Part shown: positions 24,761 to 32,561 of the stretch, one piece after another
Layout of the letters: the number at the start of each line of letters is the position of its first letter
Numbering within the stretch: position 1 is the first letter of the stretch
Source: Holophagaceae bacterium
GTDB lineage: Bacteria; Acidobacteriota; Holophagae; Holophagales; Holophagaceae
Assembly (NCBI GenBank): GCA_017859995.1
Contig: JAFJUR010000007.1
Span: 1 to 60,947, forward strand
Length of the DNA: 60,947 nt
Direction: 5' to 3'
The notes under the pieces: model-generated
Told to the model about the DNA's origin: nothing
The model's database searches: none
Seen by the model: the letters and a program-made list of their open reading frames with translations, nothing else
Position numbers and translations under genes: made by a program

Positions 24761-26331
24761 CACAATCCGTTCTCCAGCTTCCAGCCGCGCCGCCCGGGCC
24801 AGAAGGCGAAGCTCTGGCCCAACCGGTTGAAGCCTACCCCGTGGAGCCGCCGGTGCACCAGCACCCGGGTCTGCTGGTAGTTGATGGGGATGATCGGTTT
24901 GTCCCGGTGGATGATCTCCGCAATCTGCAGATAGATCTTCCGGCGCGCCTCGGGATCCAGGGTGTGGCGTCCCTCCTCGAAGAGGCGGTCCACTTCGGGA
25001 TTGAGGTAGGAGCTCACATTCGCGTGGGTGAGGTAGCCCTCCCGCGTGAACAGGGGGCTGTCCACGTCGGGGTCGAGGGCCAGCGTCCAGCCGAAGGCCC
25101 AGAGATCCCCTTCGTGGCGGGCGGCCTTCTCGGAGACCACGTGGAACGGCAGGGTGCGGACCTCGACCTGGACCCCGATCTTGGCGGCCTGGACCGCCAG
25201 GAGGTTCAGAACGCTCTGATGGTTGGCGGGCGCCGGCTGGTAGCCCACCAGGGCGAGGCGCCGGCCCTTTCCATCCTGCCGAATGCCGTCAGGGCCGCGT
25301 TTCCAGCCGGCGGCATCCAGGAGGGCCTCGGCCCGCTCCGGCTGAGGCAGGGGACGCGACCGGGTGTCGAAGGGCCAGCTTTCGGGGGGCCAGAAGCCTG
25401 TGGCGAGCCGGCTCGGAAAGAACCTGCGGGCGCGGGCCAGGTGCTGCCAGGGCACCAGTTCCGCGAGGGCCTGGCGAAGCCGCAGATCTCCGAGCAGGCT
25501 GCGCCGTTCGTCGCAGTTCAGGAAATAGGCGCCGAAGGAGGCCAGGGGAACCGACATGGCCTGCACCAGCCCGGCGCCCTGCGCCCCCTTGCGGACGAGG
25601 TAATAGCGGAGGGGCGGCGCGGTGGAAAAATGCAGACGCTCCGCCTTGAACTCGTCGAGCAGAGCCTTCGAGTCGGTGGCGTCCCAGAGCTCGAACGCAT
25701 CCGCCAGCCCTGGGTGGGTACCCCGGTAGCCGCTCCACCGCTCCAGGCGGATGCGCTGAGTCGTGGCGCGTTCCACCACCCGATAGGGCCCTGAACCGAT
25801 GGGCAGGAAATTGACCGGGTCCTCCGCGGGCCGCGGGCCGACGGCGTACCGGTGCCGGGGTACGGGAATGAAATTGTAGAGGTCGGAGAGCAGCGTCCCC
25901 CGGGGCCGCTTCAGGCGGATGCGAACAGTGAACTGGCCCTCCGCCCGCAGGTCATCCAGGCTGGCCACCCCGGACACCGTGTCGGCCACCTGCCTCACCC
26001 GGGGCAGCCGCAACGACCGCCAGGTGAACACCACGTCCTCCGCCTCGATGGGACGACCGTCCTGCCAGGTGAGTCCGGGCCGGAGCCGGAGCACCACCTC
26101 CCGGCCGCCCTTGAGGATGGTCCAGGATTCCAGCAACTCGGGAATGAAATTGCCCTTGGCGTCGAGGGTCACCAGGCGGTCGAAAACCAGATCCACCGCC
26201 TCCGTGTCCGTGTCCTGGGCGATCAGCAGGGGGTTGAGGGTGGTCCACTCACTGACGGAAATGCGGATCGTGTCTCCCGCCGGGAGGGCGGTCGTCAGGC
26301 AGAGGGCCAGCAGGAGGGGGCGCCATGGCAT
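24760..26331 (-). CDS. Oligopeptide/solute-binding protein, family 5 (copy 1 of a tandem pair)
   Basis: Encodes 523 residues from ATG 26331. A short signal peptide (LLLALCLTTALPAGD) is followed by the same blocks as its neighbour: TEAVDLVFDRLVTLDAKG, LLESWTILKGGREVVLRLRPG, WQDGRPIEAEDVVFTW and LNCDERRSLLGDLRLRQALA. The two proteins are clearly paralogues from a tandem duplication and are translationally coupled. The role is periplasmic capture of peptides or related solutes. The cognate ABC transporter must be elsewhere, or the proteins serve another purpose such as signalling or chaperoning. An in-frame extension upstream of ATG 26331 has no signal-peptide character and was excluded. Confidence 0.88.
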   Translation of the reverse strand: MPWRPLLLALCLTTALPAGDTIRISVSEWTTLNPLLIAQDTDTEAVDLVFDRLVTLDAKGNFIPELLESWTILKGGREVVLRLRPGLTWQDGRPIEAEDVVFTWRSLRLPRVRQVADTVSGVASLDDLRAEGQFTVRIRLKRPRGTLLSDLYNFIPVPRHRYAVGPRPAEDPVNFLPIGSGPYRVVERATTQRIRLERWSGYRGTHPGLADAFELWDATDSKALLDEFKAERLHFSTAPPLRYYLVRKGAQGAGLVQAMSVPLASFGAYFLNCDERRSLLGDLRLRQALAELVPWQHLARARRFFPSRLATGFWPPESWPFDTRSRPLPQPERAEALLDAAGWKRGPDGIRQDGKGRRLALVGYQPAPANHQSVLNLLAVQAAKIGVQVEVRTLPFHVVSEKAARHEGDLWAFGWTLALDPDVDSPLFTREGYLTHANVSSYLNPEVDRLFEEGRHTLDPEARRKIYLQIAEIIHRDKPIIPINYQQTRVLVHRRLHGVGFNRLGQSFAFWPGRRGWKLENGL

Positions 26332-26377
26332 GGTGTCCGCTTCATCGGTGCCTGCGGGGCATTCCTGAGTACGGGCG

Positions 26378-26947
26378 TCAGCGCGCCTTGGCACCGGCTT
26401 CCAGCAGTTCCACCAGCGCCTCGGCCATGCTCTGCCCCGCCCGGGGCGGGTTCTCCACCACCGATCCCATCAGCTTCTGGTCGCCGCCGGGCTGGGTGGC
26501 GAAGAGGTAGAAGGTCGGCACCCGGACCACCTTCTGCGGCGCGCACCCCTTGGGCCAGGCAGCGGCGTCGAGCGTCTTGTCGCGGTTCACCCCGAGGTAG
26601 TGCACCTCGACGAAGGGGTTGGGCTCCGCCTCGAGGGCCAGCAGGCCCGGCAGCTGGTAGTGGCTGTCGCCGCACCAGGAGCCGAACACCGCCACGAGGG
26701 TGAAGGGCTGGCGCACGGCCTTCCAGCGGGTCTGCAGGTCGGTCGTGAGCTTCACTGTGGCCAGGTTCTCCCGGAAGACGGCCCGGTGGGCCAGGATGGC
26801 CTTCGCGGTGGTGGGGCCCAGCAGCAGCGGCTGGTGATCCCGGGCGTCCACCAGGGGCCCGGCGGGCAGGTGGCCCGGGGCCGGGGCGGCGACGGGGGCC
26901 TGGGCCAGCAGACAGGCGGTTCCGAGGGCCAGAAGGGCGACTTTCAT
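26378..26947 (-). CDS. Exported thioredoxin-fold protein with a CGDS active site
   Basis: Encodes 189 residues from ATG 26947 (GGAG upstream). Residues 1-17 are a signal peptide (LALGTACLLAQAP). The thioredoxin fold has VAVFGSWCGDSHYQLPGLL, so the usual CxxC is Cys92-Gly-Asp-Ser95 with only the first cysteine. The cis-Pro segment VRVPTFYLFAT is present. Single-Cys WCxDS proteins form a recognised branch of the thioredoxin superfamily and may act as thiol reductases using a monothiol mechanism or as binding proteins. The location is periplasmic by signal peptide. The divergent neighbour is a Cys-rich Rrf2 regulator, so redox control is possible. Confidence 0.78.
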   Translation of the reverse strand: MKVALLALGTACLLAQAPVAAPAPGHLPAGPLVDARDHQPLLLGPTTAKAILAHRAVFRENLATVKLTTDLQTRWKAVRQPFTLVAVFGSWCGDSHYQLPGLLALEAEPNPFVEVHYLGVNRDKTLDAAAWPKGCAPQKVVRVPTFYLFATQPGGDQKLMGSVVENPPRAGQSMAEALVELLEAGAKAR

Positions 26948-26983
26948 GGGCTTCTCCGAGGTGACGTGTAGCCTCGCGATAAA

Positions 26984-27002
26984 CTTGACTCGTTTGCTCA
27001 AG
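26984..27002. promoter_or_regulatory. CTTGA-N9-TCAAG inverted repeat, possible Rrf2 operator
   Basis: In the 85-bp gap between the divergent thioredoxin-like and rrf2 genes, CTTGA (26984-26988) and TCAAG (26998-27002) form a 5-bp palindrome with a 9-base centre. It overlaps a -35-like TTGACT at 26985-26990. Rrf2 regulators often bind such dyads in their own promoters. The arms are short, so chance is possible. Confidence 0.3.
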
Positions 27003-27032
27003 AATACTAGCCTGGAACCTGGAGCGCCCTAC

Positions 27033-27539
27033 GTGAAGATTTCGGCCCGAGGCAGGTACAGCATGCAGGCCCTGTTCGACCTGGCCCACCACAGCCATGG
27101 CCAGCCGGTGCCCCTGCACGTGATCGCCGAGCGCCAGAAGCTCTCCCTGCCCTTCCTCGAGCAGATCTTCAACAAGCTGAAAAAGGCCGGCGTCGTCGCC
27201 AGCGTGCGCGGGCCCAAAGGCGGCTACATCCTCACGCGCCCCTGCAACCAGGTGAGCGTGGGCGAGGTGCTGCGCCTCACGGACAGCAGCTTCTACGCCG
27301 TGGCCAAGCAGGATCCCCGGGCCGGCCAGGCCGCCCTGATGGCCGACGAGCGCATGAGCGAGCTCCTCTGGAACCGGCTCTCCGACCACATCTCCGCCTT
27401 CATGGAGAAGGTCACTTTCGCGGACCTGTGCTCCGAGACCTCCAGCAACACCTGCCCCGACTGCACCTGCCCCGAGTACGTCAAGGACGTGCAGGGCCAG
27501 ATCGTGCGCGGCGAACGCAAGGCCTGCGGCGTGATGTGA
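27033..27539 (+). CDS. Rrf2-family transcriptional regulator with C-terminal cysteine cluster
   Basis: Encodes 168 residues from GTG 27033, chosen because GGAG lies at 27021-27024 and the family start KISARGRYSMQALFDLA begins there. The winged helix has LSLPFLEQIFNKLKKAG and VRGPKGGYIL, diagnostic of Rrf2/IscR/NsrR. IscR and NsrR place three cysteines near residues 92-106. This protein instead has Cys133, Cys141, Cys144, Cys146 and Cys165, the middle group reading CPDCTC, close to the C-terminus. It may bind an Fe-S cluster or zinc. Targets are unknown, and autoregulation at the upstream dyad is inferred. It is not linked to isc or suf genes. Confidence 0.87.
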   Translation: MKISARGRYSMQALFDLAHHSHGQPVPLHVIAERQKLSLPFLEQIFNKLKKAGVVASVRGPKGGYILTRPCNQVSVGEVLRLTDSSFYAVAKQDPRAGQAALMADERMSELLWNRLSDHISAFMEKVTFADLCSETSSNTCPDCTCPEYVKDVQGQIVRGERKACGVM

Positions 27540-27548
27540 CCCGTCTGC

Positions 27549-27568
27549 GGAAGGGCCCTAGCCCTTCC
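27549..27568. terminator. Bidirectional terminator-like hairpin between convergent genes
   Basis: GGAAGGGC (27549-27556), loop CCTA, and GCCCTTCC (27561-27568) form an 8-bp perfect stem exactly between the end of the rrf2 gene and the end of the TPR gene. It includes the last bases of the TPR coding region. There is no T run, so termination strength is uncertain. Confidence 0.45.
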
Positions 27569-29201
27569 CCTTGACGCACAGGCATGAGGTCTCCGCCCTC
27601 ACCTGGGCGCGGCCTTGGGCACGGCGGAGCTCCTCCTCCGCGGCCGCGGCCTCGGGCTTCCGGCCCTGGGATGCGAGCGCCTTCTGGAGGCCCAGGAGGG
27701 ACCAGAAGTTCGCGGGGTAGGCCCGGAGGTCCGCACGGTAGACGACCTCGGCCTCCCTGGCCCGGCCGGCAGACAGGAGCACGGCCCCCAGGGCGTGGCG
27801 GGCGGGGACGACGCAGGCGGGCGGCTCGTCGTATTTGAGGGCGTCCTCCAGGCGCACGGCCTCTTGCAGGCGCTGGATCGCCTCGTCCACCCGGCCCTGG
27901 CCGAAGGCGATCTCACCGGCCAGGAACGCGCGGGACACCTGCATCACCTGGCGGGCGTTGTTGGAACCCCATAGGTGGCTCTCGGGGATCGCGGGGAGGG
28001 CTGCCTCGAAGGCCGCCTGCGCTTTCTGCGCCTCCTCGTTCCGGCCCGTGGCGGCGAAGGCCGTGCCCCGCAGGGCGTGCCAGCAGGCTGTGGCCAGAGG
28101 CAGCCGGGCATCCGGCGCGGGCTCCGCCAGCAGTTCGTCCCATAGGCCGAACCGCTTCAGGGTCTCCCAGTACCGGGTGGCGTAGGCCTCGGCGAAGGTG
28201 GCGTTGGCCACCACCCAATCCAGGGGAAAGGCCGTCACCACGGCCCGGCTCTGCGCGAGGGCCACGTCCTTGCGGCCTTCCATGAGGGCCGTGTAGGCCA
28301 GGAAGTCCGCGTTGTGCACCATGTAGATGCCGTAGAACCCGATTTCCGGCTGGCGGGCCCGATAGCGGCCATCGGCCTCCATGGCCCGCTCGTTGGCCTC
28401 GGCGGCACCGCCCCAGTCGCCGATCCGCGCGTAGATGTGGCCGGGCATGTGGACCAGGTGCCCCGCGTCGGGCACCAGCCGGCGCAGGCGGTCCGCGGCG
28501 GCCTTGGCCCGCTCAGGATGGGGCGAGCCCTCATAGGCGTGGATGGTGAGGTGGAGGGCCAGGGGATGGTTCGGGGCCATGGCCAGGGCCCGGCGGAGGG
28601 CGGCGAGGATCTCCAGGGTGCCGGGCTGGGGTTCGCCCGCCCGCGTCCACTGGTCCCAGGGCCGCGTGTCCATGAGGGCCTCCGCGTAGAGCGCCGCCAC
28701 ATCGGCGTCCTTGGGGAAACGGGCCGCCACCCGGCCCATGGCCTGGGCGTAGGCCGCATCCAGGGCGCCGCGGTCCGCCGGATTGGGCATGCGGTAGCGG
28801 GCCCCCAGGGCCTCGATGAGGGCCCGCTCCAAGGGCGGCGCCCCGGCGGCGCGCTTCTGGGCCTGGCCGAGGGCCTCCCAGGCCGTCTTGGCCTGGGCCT
28901 CCTCCATGACCGGGTTGTTGATGTGGGGCCCATTCACCAGGGCCAGCCCCCACCAGGCCATGGCGCAGTCGGGATCCAGGCGCAGCGCCTCCTGGAAGGC
29001 CCGGGCGGCGGCTTCGTGGTTGAAGGCGTAGGCCCAGACCAGTCCCTGGTCGAAGGCCGCCTGGGCCCCGGGAACCCGTGTCGCGATGCGGCGCTGGTGC
29101 CGTCCCAGGTCGTAGGGCCGCCAGGGCGCCGTCCCGGATTCGGGAACGGTGGCCGAGGCCAAGGCGCAGGTGAGGATCAGCACAGAAAGGATGAAGCCCA
29201 T
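27558..29201 (-). CDS. Exported tetratricopeptide-repeat protein
   Basis: Encodes 547 residues. A signal peptide (ILSVLILTCALASATV) precedes TPR helix pairs: FDQGLVWAYAFNHEAAARAFQEALRL, MAWWGLALVNGPHINNP, LAYTALMEGRKDVAL, FAATGRNEEAQKAQAAFEAAL, FGQGRVDEAIQRLQEAVRL and LLSAGRAREAEVVY. The block LVHMPGHIYARIGDW is strongly conserved in a family of exported TPR proteins found in Acidobacteria, Bacteroidetes and Planctomycetes. Those have no assigned biochemical role. It is probably a periplasmic scaffold. It is expressed from the AT-rich divergent region shared with ttcA. Confidence 0.83.
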   Translation of the reverse strand: MGFILSVLILTCALASATVPESGTAPWRPYDLGRHQRRIATRVPGAQAAFDQGLVWAYAFNHEAAARAFQEALRLDPDCAMAWWGLALVNGPHINNPVMEEAQAKTAWEALGQAQKRAAGAPPLERALIEALGARYRMPNPADRGALDAAYAQAMGRVAARFPKDADVAALYAEALMDTRPWDQWTRAGEPQPGTLEILAALRRALAMAPNHPLALHLTIHAYEGSPHPERAKAAADRLRRLVPDAGHLVHMPGHIYARIGDWGGAAEANERAMEADGRYRARQPEIGFYGIYMVHNADFLAYTALMEGRKDVALAQSRAVVTAFPLDWVVANATFAEAYATRYWETLKRFGLWDELLAEPAPDARLPLATACWHALRGTAFAATGRNEEAQKAQAAFEAALPAIPESHLWGSNNARQVMQVSRAFLAGEIAFGQGRVDEAIQRLQEAVRLEDALKYDEPPACVVPARHALGAVLLSAGRAREAEVVYRADLRAYPANFWSLLGLQKALASQGRKPEAAAAEEELRRAQGRAQVRAETSCLCVKGKG

Positions 29202-29229
29202 CAGTCACCCCCTCAAAAAACTTTGTGCC

Positions 29230-29258
29230 ACCTTATTTCAATGGGACTAAAAAGGCAA
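29230..29258 (-). promoter_or_regulatory. Likely promoter of the TPR gene in an AT-rich divergent region
   Basis: On the minus strand TTGCCT (29258-29253), a 17-base spacer and TAAGGT (29235-29230) make a reasonable sigma-70-like pair 28 bp before the TPR start. The whole 127-bp gap 29202-29328 is strikingly AT-rich for this genome and must also hold the ttcA promoter. Assignment of the individual hexamers is tentative. Confidence 0.35.
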
Positions 29259-29328
29259 TGTCATCATTTTCGCGATCAATAAAACATGCCACCGGCGGTG
29301 CTATTGTTTTGTTTTGGATGCACGCTGA

Positions 29329-30180
29329 ATGAGCAATCCCTGCGCCCTCCCCAGCCTGGCCCTGCCGCCCACCGAGGCCGACCTCGCGACCCTGCCGAAG
29401 CTGGAGCGGAAGATCGCCCGCCGTGTGGGCGAGACGAACGCCGCCTACAAGCTGATCGAGGCGGGCGACCGCATCCTGGTGGCCGTCAGCGGCGGCAAGG
29501 ATTCCTGGGCCCTGCTCGATGTCCTCGAACGGCTGCGGAAGCGGGCCCCCGTGGCCTTCCAGGTGGAGGCGGTCACGGTGGATCCGGGCTTTCCCCAGTT
29601 CAACCCCGATCCCATCGCCGAGACCTGCGAGCGTCTCGGCGTGCCCCACCACATCATCCCGGCCCCCATCGACAAGATGGTGCGCGCCAAGCCCGAAGAA
29701 CTGCCCTGCATCATCTGCTCCCGGCTGCGGCGCGGGGTCCTCTATTCCTTCGCCAAGCAGCGTGGCTTCTCGAAGATCGCCCTGGGCCATCACCTGGATG
29801 ACCTGATCGAAACCCTGCTCATCAACCTCTTTTTCGAGGGCCGCCTCAGCACCATGCCCCTGCGCCTGGTGAGCGACGACGGCGCCAACACCGTCATCCG
29901 CCCCCTGGGCACCTGCGAGGAGAAGGACCTGCAGCGCTACGCCTGGCTGCGCGGCTTTCCCATCGTGCCCTGCGGCTGCCCCCTCTGCGGCTGTTCCAGC
30001 CTGGAGAGCCGCCGCAAGCAGGTGAAGGAACTCATCGCCGGCATGGAATCCAGCATCCCCCGCCTCAAGGCCTCCATGCTCGGCGCCATGGGCAACGTGA
30101 AGCTCTCCCACCTGCTGGACCTCAACCTCGGCGCCCTGCATGCCACGGGCGTGGACGAGGCGGTCGAGCGACTGGGCTAA
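29329..30180 (+). CDS. ttcA: tRNA 2-thiocytidine(32) synthetase TtcA
   Basis: Encodes 283 residues. It has the PP-loop ATP-pyrophosphatase motif SGGKDS (54-59), the CxxC pair Cys127/Cys130 (LPCIICSRLRRG), the GHHLDDLIET motif and a third cysteine group PCGCPLCG (Cys215-Cys220). TtcA uses an oxygen-sensitive 4Fe-4S cluster held by these three sites to thiolate C32 of certain tRNAs. The gene is divergent from the TPR gene and overlaps the convergent methyltransferase gene by 4 bp. The extended N-terminus (LPPTEADLATLPKLERKIAR) is typical of non-enterobacterial members. Confidence 0.93.
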   Translation: MSNPCALPSLALPPTEADLATLPKLERKIARRVGETNAAYKLIEAGDRILVAVSGGKDSWALLDVLERLRKRAPVAFQVEAVTVDPGFPQFNPDPIAETCERLGVPHHIIPAPIDKMVRAKPEELPCIICSRLRRGVLYSFAKQRGFSKIALGHHLDDLIETLLINLFFEGRLSTMPLRLVSDDGANTVIRPLGTCEEKDLQRYAWLRGFPIVPCGCPLCGCSSLESRRKQVKELIAGMESSIPRLKASMLGAMGNVKLSHLLDLNLGALHATGVDEAVERLG

Positions 30181-31367
30181 TCCAAACTCAGCCACAGCCC
30201 CTTGAGGTAGAACCCCTCGGGGTGGTTCAGGCTGTACGGATGGTCGGCGGGCTGGCCCAGGTGCGCCAGCACCCGGGCCTCGCGGCCCGCTTCCAGCAGG
30301 GCGGTCCACACCGCTTCCTGGAAGCGCATCCGGTCGAGGTGCTGGCTGCAGGAGAAGACCCACAGCATCCCGCCGGGCGCCGTGGCGCGGGCGCCGAGGC
30401 GGAAGACGTCCTTGTAGGCCTTGAAGGCCTTGTCCACGTCCTTGCGCTGTTTGGCGAAGGCGGGAGGATCGACGATGACCCGGTCCCAGCCGAAGGGCTC
30501 CAGCGTGCGCATCAGCTCGAAGGCGTCTCCTTCCATCCGCAGATGGCAGGCGGGGTCCAGCCCGTTGCCGGCCCAGTCGCGCTCCGCCTGATCCAGGGCC
30601 GGGGCGCTGATGTCCAGGGTGGCCACCTCCACCGCGCCGCCCAGTCCCGCATGGATGCTGAAGCCGCCGGTGTAGCCGAAGGCGTTGAGCACCCGGCAGC
30701 CGTCGGCGTGGGCGCCCACCTGCAGGCGGTGGGCCCGCTGATCCAGGAAGAAGCCGGTCTTCTGGCCCCGCAGCAGGTCCACCGTGAGTTTCGCGGCGCC
30801 TTCGTGCACGGTGACCGGGCCTGCGAGGCTGCCCTTCAGCAGGCGGTTCACGGGATCGAGTCCCTCCTCCCGGCGACCCGACTGGCTGCGTTCCACGAAG
30901 GCCGTGATGCCCTCGCGCTTGCCGATCTCGAAGAGGATGGGCCACCAGAGGTCACGCAGGGCCTCGAGCCCCGCCGTGCCCACCTGGAGGACCAGGGCGT
31001 GGGCGTAGCGATCCACCACCAGCCCCGGCAGGCCGTCGCCCTCTCCGAAGATCCAGCGGCAACCGCCCCTGGGATCCCACAGGCCCAAGGCTTTGCGCAG
31101 AGCCAGGGCCGCTTCGAAGCGGGCCCGGAAGAAGGCTTCGTCCAGGGGGGCGTCCTCGAAGCGGAAGAGGCGCGCCGCCAGGGGATTCGCCGGGCTCGCC
31201 GTGCCCACCCCGAGCACCTGGCCGGAATCGTCCGCCAGCCGCACCAGGGTGGCCTCCGATGGCTTGGCCAGGGCGCCCGAGAACACCCAGGGGTGGCGCT
31301 TGGAGATCAGCGTCTCCTTGCCGGGTTTGAGGCGCAGGAGGGGGTAGGGCCAACGTGGGGTGCTCAT
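30177..31367 (-). CDS. rlmI: RlmI-like 23S rRNA (cytosine-C5) methyltransferase
   Basis: Encodes 396 residues from ATG 31367. Residues 1-75 form a PUA-like RNA-binding domain (RHPWVFSGAL, NPLAARLFRF). Residues 90-180 are the linker domain with GEGDGLPGLVVDRY. The Rossmann methyltransferase domain contains TGFFLDQRAHR, VLNAFGYTGGFSIHA, LDISAPAL, VIVDPPAFAKQRKD and the Cys of VFSCSQH. In E. coli RlmI makes m5C1962 of 23S rRNA; residue specificity here is inferred by family. Only weak Shine-Dalgarno sequence precedes the start. The frame continues open upstream, but that sequence is antisense to the phosphatase gene. Confidence 0.9.
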   Translation of the reverse strand: MSTPRWPYPLLRLKPGKETLISKRHPWVFSGALAKPSEATLVRLADDSGQVLGVGTASPANPLAARLFRFEDAPLDEAFFRARFEAALALRKALGLWDPRGGCRWIFGEGDGLPGLVVDRYAHALVLQVGTAGLEALRDLWWPILFEIGKREGITAFVERSQSGRREEGLDPVNRLLKGSLAGPVTVHEGAAKLTVDLLRGQKTGFFLDQRAHRLQVGAHADGCRVLNAFGYTGGFSIHAGLGGAVEVATLDISAPALDQAERDWAGNGLDPACHLRMEGDAFELMRTLEPFGWDRVIVDPPAFAKQRKDVDKAFKAYKDVFRLGARATAPGGMLWVFSCSQHLDRMRFQEAVWTALLEAGREARVLAHLGQPADHPYSLNHPEGFYLKGLWLSLD

Positions 31368-31397
31368 GGAACCAGGGTAGCTTGATAACCTGGAGGG

Positions 31398-32558
31398 ATG
31401 CGCCTCTCCGCCCGGTTCCTTCCCATCCTCGCCCCCATCTTCACCCTGGTCCTGCAGGCCGCGCCGCCGGTCCTGATGCTCAGTGCCGACGGGCTGGGCG
31501 CCGACCAGTTCACCGCCCGCACCATGCCGAAGCTCTGGGCGCTCTCGGAGGAGGGGCGCCGCGGCGAAGGGCTGCCCCCCTTCCCCGCCACCACCTTCAA
31601 CGGACACGTGACCCTGGCCACGGGCTGCTGGCCCGAGCACCACGGCGTCGTGGCCAACGGCTACGTGGATCCGGCCTCGAAGACGCTGGTGCCGGTGGCC
31701 TCCCGCATGGAGGACCTGCAACGCGAACCGCTCTGGGTGGCCGCCACCCGCAGCGGGGTGCGCACCGCGGTCTTCCAGTGGGTGGGCGCCACGGGGCCCT
31801 GGGAGGGCGTGTCGCCCTGGCGCCTCGAGGTCTTCCGCCTGGGCCGCCCCGACACGGAGGCCCTGGCCTTCAGCGAAGCCGCCCTCAAGGATGGCGCACA
31901 GCTCGTCATGGCCTACCTCTCGGGCACCGACGAGGAGGGGCACCTGCAGGGGCCCCACAGCGAGGCCGCCCATCGGAAGCTCAAGGCCATGGACGATCAG
32001 CTCGCCCCCTGGCTCCAGCGTCTGCAGGCCGCGTACCCAGGGCTCCGCGTCATCATCACCGCGGACCACGGCATGGCGCCCATGCGCCGCCGGATCCACC
32101 TGCCATCGCTGCTGGACGGCATCGGCTGCGAGCTCATCACGCACGGCGGCAGCGCCTACGTCTACCTCCAGAACCCGCAGGATGCCCCGCGGGCCCTGGC
32201 GCGCCTGCGCCGGGCGGGCCTGAAGGCCTGGTCGCGGGAGCGGATTCCCGCCGCCTACCACCTCGCGGGGAGCCCCCGGGTCGGCGACCTCGTGGTGCTG
32301 GCCAAGCCCGGCCAGTGGCTCTCGAAGGCCCGCTCCAGCCGCGAGGAGCAGGACGAGCGCCACGGACGCTGCGGCGCCCACGCCTATACCTCGGACACCC
32401 CGGCCATGCGCACCTGGCTCGTCGTGCTCGGCGCCGGGCGGGGCCCCCTCGGACCCGTGCCCCTCTGGGATCTGGCCCCCACCGTGGCCTCCTGGCTGGA
32501 CATCCGCTGGAACCAGGCGCCGGACGGACGGCCCGTGCCTAGGCTGACCGGACGGTAG
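31398..32558 (+). CDS. Exported alkaline-phosphatase-superfamily phosphodiesterase (NPP type)
   Basis: Encodes 386 residues. A signal peptide (LPILAPIFTLVLQAAP) precedes the type I phosphodiesterase/nucleotide pyrophosphatase fold. The metal Asp lies in VLMLSADGLG, the nucleophile Thr in FPATTFNGHVTLATGCWPEH, a metal Asp/His site in YLSGTDEEGH and the second one in VIITADHGMAP. Ectoenzymes of this group cleave nucleotides, phosphodiesters or phosphonates in the periplasm. The physiological substrate is not evident. The gene starts 30 bp from the divergent rlmI start and ends 3 bp from the convergent AspT-like gene. Confidence 0.87.
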   Translation: MRLSARFLPILAPIFTLVLQAAPPVLMLSADGLGADQFTARTMPKLWALSEEGRRGEGLPPFPATTFNGHVTLATGCWPEHHGVVANGYVDPASKTLVPVASRMEDLQREPLWVAATRSGVRTAVFQWVGATGPWEGVSPWRLEVFRLGRPDTEALAFSEAALKDGAQLVMAYLSGTDEEGHLQGPHSEAAHRKLKAMDDQLAPWLQRLQAAYPGLRVIITADHGMAPMRRRIHLPSLLDGIGCELITHGGSAYVYLQNPQDAPRALARLRRAGLKAWSRERIPAAYHLAGSPRVGDLVVLAKPGQWLSKARSSREEQDERHGRCGAHAYTSDTPAMRTWLVVLGAGRGPLGPVPLWDLAPTVASWLDIRWNQAPDGRPVPRLTGR

Positions 32559-32561
32559 ACA

